NCBI RefSeq assembly: GCF_004564235.1
Contig: NZ_SOMN01000034.1
Span: forward strand, 1-62,036
Direction of reading: 5' to 3'
Length of the DNA: 62,036 nucleotides
From: Cohnella luojiensis
Lineage (GTDB): Bacteria; Bacillota; Bacilli; Paenibacillales; Paenibacillaceae
The notes beneath the pieces are model-generated. The model searched no databases and was not told the DNA's origin. It was given only the letters and a program-made list of their open reading frames with translations. The position numbers were made by a program, and so were the translations under genes. Shown here one piece after another: positions 17,454 to 26,223 of this stretch. Position 1 is the stretch's first letter. The number at the start of each line of letters is the position of its first letter.

Positions 17454-18326
17454 TTATCCCTTCACTGCTCCAAGCATTACGCCGCTTACGAAGTATCGCT
17501 GCAGCCACGGGTAAACGATCAGAATAGGCACGGTGGCGAATATTACGCTGGCCGCCTTCAAGCTTTCCGGAACGACGGTCGCCATCTGCGCTCCTTCCAT
17601 CTGCAGGAGATCCGTAATCATGTTGTTTTGGATTAGCTGATAAAGCTTAAGCTGAAGCGGATAAAGCTCCGGACTGGTAATGTACATCAGCGTGTCCGTA
17701 AATCCGTTCCAGCGGCCTACCGCGTAAAACAGGCTGAGCGTCGTTATGACCGGCAGCGATAGAGGCAGCATGATGCTGAGCAGAGTCCGAAAGTGGCTGC
17801 TGCCGTCGATTTCGGCAGACTCCTCCAGGCTTTCCGGAATATTATTAAAGAAACTAATTAAGATAATTAAATAAAAAGGGTTGATCAGTCCGGGAAGCAC
17901 AAGCGCCCATATCGAATCGAGCAGATTCAGATTGCGGACTAAAATATATTCCGGGATGATTCCGCCGCTGAAAAACATGGTAATGACGACAATGAACATG
18001 AATGCTTTGCGGCCCTTGAGCTTTTTTTTAGACAAGGGATAACCGATCGCGATCGTCATTAGCATGCATAAGACGGTGAACAAGCTGGTTAGCAGCACCG
18101 TAAATCCAAGCGAGCGAATCATCGAGGAATCGGAAAACACCTTAGAGTAGGCTTCCATATTAAAGTCAACCGGAAGCAGGCTCACTTTCCCGGATAAAAT
18201 CGGTCCTGCCGAGCTAAGGGAAATGGCCGTTATATGAAGAAATGGAGCTAGACAAATCAACGTGCAAACGAGTAAAACGATAAAGTTGGCGGTATCGAAA
18301 ACGCGGTTGGCAGTTTTCTCTCTCAC
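17454..18326 (-). CDS. Oligosaccharide ABC importer permease, LplC/YtcP type
   Basis: A CUT1-family permease of 290 residues with six membrane segments. The EAA loop reads IPESLEESAEIDGSSHFRTL. The C-terminus WLQRYFVSGVMLGAVKG is the family's usual ending. The start is set at GTG 18326 (VREKTANRVFD), because AAAGGAGCG lies 8 bases upstream; the frame is open from a TTG six codons earlier that lies on the ribosome site. It pairs with the LplB-type permease upstream. Confidence 0.92.
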   Translation of the reverse strand: MREKTANRVFDTANFIVLLVCTLICLAPFLHITAISLSSAGPILSGKVSLLPVDFNMEAYSKVFSDSSMIRSLGFTVLLTSLFTVLCMLMTIAIGYPLSKKKLKGRKAFMFIVVITMFFSGGIIPEYILVRNLNLLDSIWALVLPGLINPFYLIILISFFNNIPESLEESAEIDGSSHFRTLLSIMLPLSLPVITTLSLFYAVGRWNGFTDTLMYITSPELYPLQLKLYQLIQNNMITDLLQMEGAQMATVVPESLKAASVIFATVPILIVYPWLQRYFVSGVMLGAVKG

Positions 18327-18384
18327 AGCGTCCGCTCCTTTCAAATGGTCGAAAATCGGGATGGATATATGCTAGCAATCGCTC

Positions 18385-19287
18385 CTAGAGGATGCTTTCA
18401 TCCGTGAGCTTCTTAGAGGCATAGTTGGCGCCAAGCACAAAGACAAGCCCTACCACCGCTTGGAATAAACCGACAACCGTCGCCAGCGTATATTGGCCCG
18501 ATTGGAGTCCGATCCGGTACACAAACGTGCTGAGCACGTCGGAGTATTCGCGCACCGCCAAATTGCCGATTACATACGGGCGCTCGAAGCCGATTGAAAT
18601 CATATGTCCCAGATTAATAATGAGCAGCACGACAATGGTCGATTTAAGGCCGGGGAGCGTAATATGCCAAATTCGCTTAAACCTGCCCGCTCCGTCTATG
18701 CCTGCAGCCTCGAACAGTTCCTTGTTTATGCCAGTAAGGGCAGCCAAATAAATAATCGTCCCCCAGCCGGCGCTCTGCCACATGCCTACTAGCAAATAGG
18801 TGATTAGCCAATCGTTCTTGTCCGTCAGAAACGGGATGGCTTCGAAGCCCATAGAGGTAATTAAATTATTAATCATACCGGACTGCGTTCCGAACACCTG
18901 ATAAACAATTCCGCCAATAATGACCCAGGATATAAAATGCGGAATATAGAGAATGGTCTGCGAAAGCTTCTTAAACCATAGCGTCCTCATCTCGTAGAGC
19001 ATAATAGCCAATATAAGCGGCGCTGGAAATGAAACTAGCAAATCGAGAAAGTTGAGCATCAGCGTATTGCGCAGCGTCAAGTAAAAATCGCGCATGCCGA
19101 ATACTTCCTTAAACGCCTCGAGGCCGATCCACTCGCTTCCCATAATGCCCTGAAAGAAATTAAAGTCCTTAAACGCAATCTGAATTCCGTACATCGGGCC
19201 GTATTTGAAAATGATGAAATAAGCAAGCGGCAATACAAGCAGCGCGTACAGCTGCCAATATCTGCGGAAATAGGCGTTCAAACTCAC
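18385..19287 (-). CDS. Oligosaccharide ABC importer permease, LplB/YteP type
   Basis: A CUT1 permease of 300 residues. The family N-terminus is YALLVLPLAYFIIFKYGPMYG followed by IQIAFKDFNF. The EAA loop reads NKELFEAAGIDGAGRFKRIW. The start is set at GTG 19287, since AAGGAGGA precedes it; a start at 19365 would add 26 basic residues and overlap the end region of the binding protein. It forms the channel with the LplC-type partner. No ATPase gene is in the cluster, as usual for importers served by a shared MsmX-type ATPase. Confidence 0.92.
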   Translation of the reverse strand: MSLNAYFRRYWQLYALLVLPLAYFIIFKYGPMYGIQIAFKDFNFFQGIMGSEWIGLEAFKEVFGMRDFYLTLRNTLMLNFLDLLVSFPAPLILAIMLYEMRTLWFKKLSQTILYIPHFISWVIIGGIVYQVFGTQSGMINNLITSMGFEAIPFLTDKNDWLITYLLVGMWQSAGWGTIIYLAALTGINKELFEAAGIDGAGRFKRIWHITLPGLKSTIVVLLIINLGHMISIGFERPYVIGNLAVREYSDVLSTFVYRIGLQSGQYTLATVVGLFQAVVGLVFVLGANYASKKLTDESIL

Positions 19288-19372
19288 AGCGGTCTCCTCC
19301 TTATGCAATCGGTTCACGCGCAGAGACGAGGCCGCGCCCCGTCCCTTCGCGTTCACCAAGCCCACTCAGTCG

Positions 19373-20992
19373 TTATTTGGCCAGCATCTCTTTATAAACG
19401 GCCGTACGCTCGTCTAATATCGCCTGACCACCGCTAGCCATGTAGTCTTTCAGCATCGTTTCATAGATACTTTCGAACTGCTCAGGCTTTGACATCGTCG
19501 TTTTCACGATCATCTCATTGAATTTATCCAGCAAAGTCGTGGCGTATTTCGTCTGCGCTTCGATCGGTCTGTCCATTAACACAGGCGGTATCACGTCGGA
19601 GTTCGCCACCTTCTGCGCGGCTGCCACCTGATCCTGGAATTTCTTCGGCATCTGCAGCTCTCGGGCCTTCAGGTTCTTCTCCATGCTGCCAAGCTGCTTG
19701 CCGTTCGAAATAATGGCCATATCGCCTGAATTGTACAAGCGGTTCTTCGCTTCCTCTGTCTGATTCTCAACAGTAACCGGTATATCGTCGACCATCGTAT
19801 AATTTTCGCCTTCAACGCCGTTTTGCATCTTAAACAAATTGTCGCCGGTCGCCATCCATTCCAAATATTTAATGGCCTCGACCGAGCGCTCGCTTGATTT
19901 CGGAATCATGATATAAAGTCCGTTCGGCGCGTACATCGGCTTAGCGTGTTTTCCTTCCTCATTCGTGTACACATCTACGGAAGCCAGCAAAGCTCCTGGA
20001 ACGTTTTGCTGCAGCACATCGTAACTTCCTTTATCGTAGAAAGGATTAATGTCATCCTCGCTGAAGAAGCCAATTTTCCCATTCGAAACGTCTTCGCCTA
20101 ATTTCTTCTTGTCTTTGTCCAGACCGAAATCCTTGCTCATCAAGCCCTCATTGTACAACTTATTCATAAACTGCAGCCCCTCTTTAAAGCCTGGAAGAAG
20201 AGTCGGATAATCGTTGGAGCCGAGCTGCTGCATCAACGTGTATTTTTGTTCCTCCGTCGTTGGCTTAATGAAAGACCAAATGAGCGGTTCGTATTGAGCG
20301 GAAGCGATCGTCATGCCCAGAGGGATAACTTGGCCGCCAGTCCCGCTCGGATCCTTCTCCTTAAATGCTTTCAATACGTTATACAGCTCTTCCGTCGTTT
20401 GCGGAACCGGCATACTTAGCTTATCCAACCAATCCTGACGGATGAAGGACGCGTATTTCCCAACAATCGAGCGAATCGCAGGGACGGCGAACTGGGTGCC
20501 CTGGAACTGGCCGTAGCCGAGTACATCATCGCCAAGAAAGGCTTTCAAATTAGGCGCATGCTCGTCAAGCAGCGGTCCTACATCGGTCAAACCGCCCTGC
20601 GTCGCATAACGGTTGAATGTATTTGGATCGTAAGTAAACACGATATCCGGCACGTTGCTGCCGCTGGCCATCAGAACATTCAGTTTCTCGACTTCCTCCG
20701 AGCGCGGTACTGGCACGAATTCGACATCGATGTTGTTCGGATCGCCGAAGTTTTGTTGAACGAATTTCGTCAAATAGTTGTCCGTAATCGTTGAGCCAGC
20801 CGGCGAGTTGCCTCTGTCGAACACCTCAATCTTGAGCGTGACCCGTTCCTTCGACGTCCCCGCGTTCGTTCCGCTTGAAGCTTCAGGCTTCGAATTTGAT
20901 GAACATGCCGTAAACAGCAAGGAGCAAGCCAGGAGCACCAAGGCAGCTTTCTTCGTTTGCGAAGCACCTCTTTTTCTCATCATACTAATCAT
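19373..20992 (-). CDS. Oligosaccharide-binding lipoprotein, LplA/YtcQ type
   Basis: An extracellular solute-binding lipoprotein of about 539 residues. The signal peptide ends at the lipobox LLFTACSSN. The mature part has the YtcQ-type features VPDIVFTYDPNTFNRYATQG and YAPNGLYIMIPKSSERSVEA. AAGGGG stands 9 bases before the ATG at 20992, which I prefer over the open codons upstream. It is the first gene of the operon SBP-permease-permease-lyase-GH105. A cre-like site and a palindrome lie just upstream, so it is probably under carbon repression and activated by the AraC protein next door. Confidence 0.93.
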   Translation of the reverse strand: MISMMRKRGASQTKKAALVLLACSLLFTACSSNSKPEASSGTNAGTSKERVTLKIEVFDRGNSPAGSTITDNYLTKFVQQNFGDPNNIDVEFVPVPRSEEVEKLNVLMASGSNVPDIVFTYDPNTFNRYATQGGLTDVGPLLDEHAPNLKAFLGDDVLGYGQFQGTQFAVPAIRSIVGKYASFIRQDWLDKLSMPVPQTTEELYNVLKAFKEKDPSGTGGQVIPLGMTIASAQYEPLIWSFIKPTTEEQKYTLMQQLGSNDYPTLLPGFKEGLQFMNKLYNEGLMSKDFGLDKDKKKLGEDVSNGKIGFFSEDDINPFYDKGSYDVLQQNVPGALLASVDVYTNEEGKHAKPMYAPNGLYIMIPKSSERSVEAIKYLEWMATGDNLFKMQNGVEGENYTMVDDIPVTVENQTEEAKNRLYNSGDMAIISNGKQLGSMEKNLKARELQMPKKFQDQVAAAQKVANSDVIPPVLMDRPIEAQTKYATTLLDKFNEMIVKTTMSKPEQFESIYETMLKDYMASGGQAILDERTAVYKEMLAK

Positions 20993-21049
20993 CGTTTCCA
21001 ACCCCTTCATCGATTAATGTTGTACCGGGCAGACCGCTGATCTTTATTA

Positions 21050-21063
21050 GGATAGCGCTTTCA
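21050..21063 (-). promoter_or_regulatory. CcpA (cre)-like site before the importer operon
   Basis: On the minus strand TGAAAGCGCTATCC matches 13 of 14 positions of TGWAANCGNTNWCA. It lies about 58-71 bases upstream of the chosen binding-protein start, in promoter position. Confidence 0.6.
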
Positions 21064-21100
21064 GTAAAGCTTCAGCGGCCCGAATCGGAATGACCACAGT

Positions 21101-21112
21101 ATGTCATGACAT
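21101..21112. promoter_or_regulatory. Palindrome ATGTCATGACAT upstream of the importer
   Basis: A perfect 12-bp palindrome about 110 bases before the binding-protein start, between it and the AraC-type regulator gene. It could be an activator site. The remaining bases of 20993-21208 show no gene. Confidence 0.3.
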
Positions 21113-21208
21113 TCGAGAAGGCGGCAATAAACTAGTTTCCGAACTCTAAACCCGAGTTTTATTTCCATATTTTTCAAAAAGAAACCATTGTCGCATCATA
21201 AACTATTT

Positions 21209-23482
21209 TCAAATATCCCAGGACTGACGGGCTTTTCCGGGCTTAAACTTCAGCTTTCTATAATCTCCCGGCGTCACGCCGACGATTCGCTTGAAGACGC
21301 GTCCGAACGTGATGGAATTCGCGTACCCGACCTGAAGGGCAATATTCTGTACTGACTCTTCCGTTTCGGCAAGCAGCTCCTCCGCCCGCTCCATCCGCAG
21401 CTTCACGATAAAATCAACGAATTTCATATTAAACTCTTCTTTAAATAAATAGCTGACGTATTTGCCTGAAATATGAAACCGATCGCTTAGGTGTTTTAAA
21501 GATAAATCGGGGTTTTCGAAATTTTCTTCGATATAAGCTTTCAGTTCATTAATCATCGCGCGATGATTTTTGGTTTCGCTGTGTGCGACATAGGTGCGGT
21601 ATATTTCCGTCAAACGTTCTAAATAGAGAGCCTTTAATTCATTAAGCGTCACCGTTTCGTCGGCTGCTCTCTGCTTGGCGGCAATTTCCGCGCCCTTGAA
21701 ATGCTCGCGCAAATCGCCGGACATTTCCGACAGCTCATTTCCCAGCATATCCATCATGGTTTGCAAAACCATTCTGATATCCTCATCCTTCAAGCAATCC
21801 GTCTCCATTAACCCGAACAATCTCTCCAGATACGCACGCCATTCGCCTGTTAAAAGCCTAAACTCCCTTACAAGCTCAGAACCGTATTGCACATATTTAT
21901 ACCACTTCCGGCCCGCGTCTCCGGGCAAATCCTCGCTCATAATGACCGCTTCTTTGCCGAGGGACATTTTGTGGTGAAGCGCGTCAACCGCCGCTTTGTA
22001 GGATTGTTCGACCTGTTCCCACTCCCGCTCAATATGCCCGACACCGAAAAGCAAAGATAGCCGCAAATGCTCGGCCACCCAAAGCCGTCCTTTGTCTGCG
22101 AATATCCGAATCTTCTCCTTCACCGACGAATTTCCTCCGCCCAAACCGACAATCATGCCCATACGGTTCTCCGCTATCCATTCCGCCCAGCCATACATGC
22201 CGTCTGCTTGCGCCAGCTCTTGCAGAACGTTCGTCAACGCAAACTTCAGCGTATGCTGATCCCGTACGGAAAATAGGCTGCGGAAATCGCGGTAATGGCT
22301 TATCTCGACCACTATGAAAGCTAGTTGATCAAGCTTCTCTCCCTTAGGAAGCTGCCCCAGCTTGTTTAATCGGTCAGCTACAGACTCAGGATCATCGCCT
22401 TGCATGATGTCGTGGAACAGTTGGCGCTTGCTGACAAGCAAGTTCTCGCGCTGTTTCTTCTCGAAATCCGCGGTTTGTTGGATCAGGTTTTCCAGCGTAC
22501 GATCGATCATGGACAGCTCGTCCATTTTCAGCCCAAACGCATCCTCGCGAAGCTGAATCGATTCAATCCGATTCATCATGACCCGGATCGGCTTATAGTT
22601 TCTTCTTGTTATATAGATGATGTAGAAGATGGCAAAAACAACCGTCAGCACGCCTATGACAACCCAGACATAGGATATGACCGACACCCATAAAAACAGC
22701 TGCCCGGCGTCGATTCCGCTCTCAAACTGCCATCCAAGGAGCTCCGACTCAACCCGATTGAGCACTCTGCCGCTCTTCTCCGCATGTTCGGATAAATCCG
22801 CTGAACGTGTGGAAAACAACAAATTCCCGGACTCGTCGCGAACATCGACAAACGAGAATTCGCCGATCTTCATGGATCTGATCATCTGTTCGACCGCATA
22901 CATATCGACGTTGACGACGATGAGCCCTTCGGTCCCGAAGGGCAGCGGCTCTCTTTTATAAATTGAAATAACTCGCTTATCCTGCTCCGTGCTGAACTCA
23001 TGATACTCACGAATCGGAGACCAACCCTGGTTGTCCGGATTCTTCAACGCTTGCTCGACGAATGGCCGATCGGAGAACTCATCCCATGCCACAAGTCCGC
23101 TGCGCGTCAGCACCAGCTTGTCCTCTATCCTGTATACGTAAATAGAATTAATCAAGCTATCGTTTGCGGCGAGCGTCCGCATGCTGTCGACTACGTCGAA
23201 GAGCACCTGACGATTCTCGCGCGTAAGCTCCGTGTTCAGAAAATCGCGGTACCGATCGTTTTTCTCAACCTCCTCCAGCACGTCCATCTCAATCCCTTTA
23301 AGCGAACGAGATAGCCGGTCCACCATATAGTTGGTTGTAATCCGGTCGGCCTTCACGGTTTCTTTATGCGAGATGTCATTAACCACGATAAAGGACAAGA
23401 AGATTAAGATCGTCACGGTAAACAAAAAGATGGGAAAATACGATAGCAGCATTCGGCGGTACCAATTCCTCTTCATCTCCAT
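21209..23482 (-). CDS. Membrane-anchored AraC-family regulator
   Basis: A protein of about 757 residues. A membrane helix near residues 12-30 and another near 270-295 frame an extracellular Cache-like sensor part. A cytoplasmic linker follows, then a C-terminal AraC domain: LKHLSDRFHISGKYVSYLFKEE and NIALQVGYANSITFGRVFKR, ending IVGVTPGDYRKLK. This is the YesN/YtdP-type sensor-regulator design often found next to LplABC-type importers. It probably senses an extracellular sugar or the loaded binding protein and activates the operon that follows. Start ATG 23482 has GGGGAG upstream. A cre-like site is present before it. Confidence 0.9.
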   Translation of the reverse strand: MEMKRNWYRRMLLSYFPIFLFTVTILIFLSFIVVNDISHKETVKADRITTNYMVDRLSRSLKGIEMDVLEEVEKNDRYRDFLNTELTRENRQVLFDVVDSMRTLAANDSLINSIYVYRIEDKLVLTRSGLVAWDEFSDRPFVEQALKNPDNQGWSPIREYHEFSTEQDKRVISIYKREPLPFGTEGLIVVNVDMYAVEQMIRSMKIGEFSFVDVRDESGNLLFSTRSADLSEHAEKSGRVLNRVESELLGWQFESGIDAGQLFLWVSVISYVWVVIGVLTVVFAIFYIIYITRRNYKPIRVMMNRIESIQLREDAFGLKMDELSMIDRTLENLIQQTADFEKKQRENLLVSKRQLFHDIMQGDDPESVADRLNKLGQLPKGEKLDQLAFIVVEISHYRDFRSLFSVRDQHTLKFALTNVLQELAQADGMYGWAEWIAENRMGMIVGLGGGNSSVKEKIRIFADKGRLWVAEHLRLSLLFGVGHIEREWEQVEQSYKAAVDALHHKMSLGKEAVIMSEDLPGDAGRKWYKYVQYGSELVREFRLLTGEWRAYLERLFGLMETDCLKDEDIRMVLQTMMDMLGNELSEMSGDLREHFKGAEIAAKQRAADETVTLNELKALYLERLTEIYRTYVAHSETKNHRAMINELKAYIEENFENPDLSLKHLSDRFHISGKYVSYLFKEEFNMKFVDFIVKLRMERAEELLAETEESVQNIALQVGYANSITFGRVFKRIVGVTPGDYRKLKFKPGKARQSWDI

Positions 23483-23520
23483 CACTCCCCAAATAAAAGC
23501 ACGACTGCCAACGACCTTCT

Positions 23521-23534
23521 AGAAAGCGTTTGCA
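23521..23534 (-). promoter_or_regulatory. CcpA (cre)-like site before the AraC gene
   Basis: On the minus strand TGCAAACGCTTTCT matches WTGNAARCGNWWWCA at all but one core position. It lies 36-52 bases upstream of the regulator's start. Confidence 0.55.
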
Positions 23535-23618
23535 CTCATTATTTTAAAAGATAATAAACAACTATTCAATGGAAATAGACGGCTGGCGTGAAATGCTTTT
23601 TAACGCCGATTCTACTGT

Positions 23619-24719
23619 CTAAAGCTTCCGCCCCCTATTTTGTCGAAGAGTATCCGCACCCAACAAGAGAAGGGGGAAAAAAACGCCGCACGTCATTTGA
23701 TACATTGCCCATTCATTCTTCGTTGCCCCGATAACGTGGATAATATTTGGCGAAACCGTTTGGCCGAAGGAGAGCAAAAAGAGACCAAGCGGTAAAATCA
23801 ATGGCCGGTAGTCTTGAAGTTTCATGACTTGTGCCAATCCCAACACTATGGCGTAAAAGAAGATGGACACTCTGGTGAAGAGGGTAAAAAACCAAATTAT
23901 AGCCATAAGCGCCTCAACCCTTTGAAAAAAATCTCCGATATTGATTTTTTGAGCTAACAAATAGCTTGGATAAGTTGAGCTTACGGTTCCGAAAACTCCA
24001 AGAACCAGGATGCACACAAGGGTAAGAAGAGTTAACATTATTCCACCGATCAACGTACCGACGAGAAACCCCTTGGCTGCCGATTTCTTCTGATTCACGT
24101 AAGGATAAATCATTAATAAGGCTACAAGTTCACTCATAGGGAATCCAACCATGACAGGTGCTGTGATTGCTATTCCTTTAAACCCATGCTCAAAGATAGG
24201 TTGTATATGCTCAAATTTCATTTCCGGATAAAGCGATATTAGCAGGATGAACCACAATAACAGAACGACGGGAAAAAATAACTCCGCAAAGCGCGTATAC
24301 ACTTCCAAGCCATACCGCATCCCGATCATAACCACGCATAAAAATGGTATGAGTACCGCTTGGATAGGTGTATCGGGCATCGCTTGCGTCGACAAGAAGT
24401 CCCCTATATCCCTGAGATCAAGAGCAATTAGGATAAGAAAAAATATCAAAAAGACTAAAGCGACTATTTTTCCAAACCATTTCCCCAGAACATGCTCGCT
24501 GTATTCCACGATAGTCATACCCGGATTTCGTCTTCCGATAACATTGTATATTAAAACAATAAGCAGACCGACTCCCGTGGCGACCAAAGCCGAAATCCAG
24601 CTGTCTTGTTTGCCCGGAGCGGAAAGCTTCCCCGGAATAAACAAAATCGCGCTGCCCATTATATAAAAAATGACCAGTATCATAAATTGCCGTCCTGCAA
24701 TCTTACCTTTTTCCAGCAC
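23619..24719 (-). CDS. Spore germinant-receptor subunit B, GerAB family
   Basis: A polytopic membrane protein of about 366 residues, an APC-superfamily-like subunit of the GerA-type receptor in the spore inner membrane. The typical start VLEKGKIAGRQFMILVIFYIM is met by the GTG at 24719. The frame is open upstream to 24803, but that overlaps the small gene before it and lacks family similarity. Helices are spaced along the whole length, with PGKQDSWISALVATGVGLLI near the N-terminus. Last gene of the ger operon. The germinant cannot be read from sequence. Confidence 0.9.
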   Translation of the reverse strand: MLEKGKIAGRQFMILVIFYIMGSAILFIPGKLSAPGKQDSWISALVATGVGLLIVLIYNVIGRRNPGMTIVEYSEHVLGKWFGKIVALVFLIFFLILIALDLRDIGDFLSTQAMPDTPIQAVLIPFLCVVMIGMRYGLEVYTRFAELFFPVVLLLWFILLISLYPEMKFEHIQPIFEHGFKGIAITAPVMVGFPMSELVALLMIYPYVNQKKSAAKGFLVGTLIGGIMLTLLTLVCILVLGVFGTVSSTYPSYLLAQKINIGDFFQRVEALMAIIWFFTLFTRVSIFFYAIVLGLAQVMKLQDYRPLILPLGLFLLSFGQTVSPNIIHVIGATKNEWAMYQMTCGVFFPLLLLGADTLRQNRGRKL

Positions 24720-24751
24720 CTGCTTACACCCGCTTTTTAAGCAAATTTTAT

Positions 24752-25006
24752 TTACAAACCGGCGATCCAACCAGTAAACGGCTTGAAAATGATAATTATC
24801 CAATCTAATGGCGAAGGGATGGGCGCATTTAAAGTCTGAGCTATATTCATCCCCAATCCGACCATAAGCAGTACGAAAAAAGCCAACATTTCTTTTTTTA
24901 ACTTTCTATTCCGAAGCGAAGGAACTTCAACGGCAATGATCCCTGCAGCGATCAACATAAATGCAACAATAGAACCTATCTCAGTCATCCTCGACCGCAC
25001 CTTCAC
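24752..25006 (-). CDS. Small two-helix protein of the ger operon (D-subunit type)
   Basis: A protein of 78-84 residues with two hydrophobic helices (SIVAFMLIAAGIIAVEV; MLAFFVLLMVGLGMNIAQ) and a basic loop between them. Its GTG start overlaps the gerC stop, while an ATG at 24988 is an alternative start. Short two-helix 'D subunits' encoded inside ger operons are known in Bacillus and modulate receptor function. This gene fits in size, topology and place. Similarity to a named D subunit could not be tested here. Confidence 0.75.
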   Translation of the reverse strand: MKVRSRMTEIGSIVAFMLIAAGIIAVEVPSLRNRKLKKEMLAFFVLLMVGLGMNIAQTLNAPIPSPLDWIIIIFKPFTGWIAGL

Positions 25007-26205
25007 TTTTTGTTCAGTTCTTCAATAAAGGAATCGAGTACTTTGCCCGTACGCCGAAGCTTTGCGTCCACCTTGATTCTCACTGGCACATCAACAAAAT
25101 CTTCGGCCCAATTCTTTTGAAGTTTATTCCATATTTTAGGATGTTGGCGATGAATAACTTCACCGAATCCGAAAATATCGGATTTCAATTTCGTTTGCCC
25201 CTTCTCTATTGCCGATTCGGCTAAATGTTTTATCCTTTGTTCCAGTAAATTCTCCAACATTTGAATGTTCTTCTGTTCCATCAAATCGATGCTGCCGTCT
25301 ACTTCTGCGATGTCCCCTTCGGTGAGAATCTTAATCTCCATTTCCGGTTCTCCCCTTCGGATCCTGCTTTTCATATGGGCTTCCGATCGGAACGCTTCTA
25401 CCGCTACTTTTCCTCCCGAAGGTAAGACAACATCACCCACCGAGCCCATTACTTGCCCTGTTATGAAGTTAAATCCTCTGCTCTCTTTATCCGATAACCA
25501 ACCGACGAGCTTGTCTTTTTTTAATACGCCGAGAGTTGAAATTTTTAAACGAGTATGAGGGGTTATTCGCTGAATATTATCCTTTGTTTCGCCTTGCGTT
25601 TCATCGCCTATGATAGTAAGTCCCGTTAATACGGGGTTTTTACCTGGACTAACCATGGTATTAATCAATTCATCTAAATGCACCCCTCTAGCGTTGGAAT
25701 ACGTTTTTTCCGATGTAGCAAGAGAAGTGAACAGACTGACGCTTGGAATTTTCTCCAACTTGGTGAAGATGCTCAGGATATTTTCAGCTTTCGTCTTTCT
25801 AGCTATCACGACATAAAAATCGAGTCGAAACGTACGGTCTCGATAAAAATAGTCAAGAACATCCTGGAGCCCCTCTTCCGCGACCTCTTCACCAATGACG
25901 AGTATTCGTACGTGAGACGTGTACATTCGTCTCGGAGAAATTGTCGTCATTTTACGGAAAGCCTCAATTATGGTTGGTGCCGAAGCTACAAATTTGGTTG
26001 TCGGAGCATAACCGATGGGACTGGCTTTTTGCCCTCCGGCTTCGCTTGGAATGACCACCTGAGAGGATACCACATATTCATTTTCCTTCTTATCGATCCC
26101 GATTCCGACAACGATAGCCAGTTCCATTAATTCTCGGCGACTCCAGCAGCCGCCGATCACGATCATTGACATCGATAGAAGCAATAACAAGATTTTTTGT
26201 TTCAT
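25003..26205 (-). CDS. Spore germinant-receptor lipoprotein C, Ger(x)C family
   Basis: A lipoprotein of 400 residues: signal peptide KQKILLLLLSMSMIVIGGC, then the family-typical CWSRRELMELAIVVGIGIDK. It anchors the C subunit of the GerA-type receptor on the outer face of the spore inner membrane. ATG 26205 is chosen; the frame begins four codons earlier with GTG. It lies 18 bases after gerA and overlaps the small D-type gene by 4 bases. Confidence 0.93.
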   Translation of the reverse strand: MKQKILLLLLSMSMIVIGGCWSRRELMELAIVVGIGIDKKENEYVVSSQVVIPSEAGGQKASPIGYAPTTKFVASAPTIIEAFRKMTTISPRRMYTSHVRILVIGEEVAEEGLQDVLDYFYRDRTFRLDFYVVIARKTKAENILSIFTKLEKIPSVSLFTSLATSEKTYSNARGVHLDELINTMVSPGKNPVLTGLTIIGDETQGETKDNIQRITPHTRLKISTLGVLKKDKLVGWLSDKESRGFNFITGQVMGSVGDVVLPSGGKVAVEAFRSEAHMKSRIRRGEPEMEIKILTEGDIAEVDGSIDLMEQKNIQMLENLLEQRIKHLAESAIEKGQTKLKSDIFGFGEVIHRQHPKIWNKLQKNWAEDFVDVPVRIKVDAKLRRTGKVLDSFIEELNKK

Positions 26206-26223
26206 GGAAAGGTTCACCCGATT

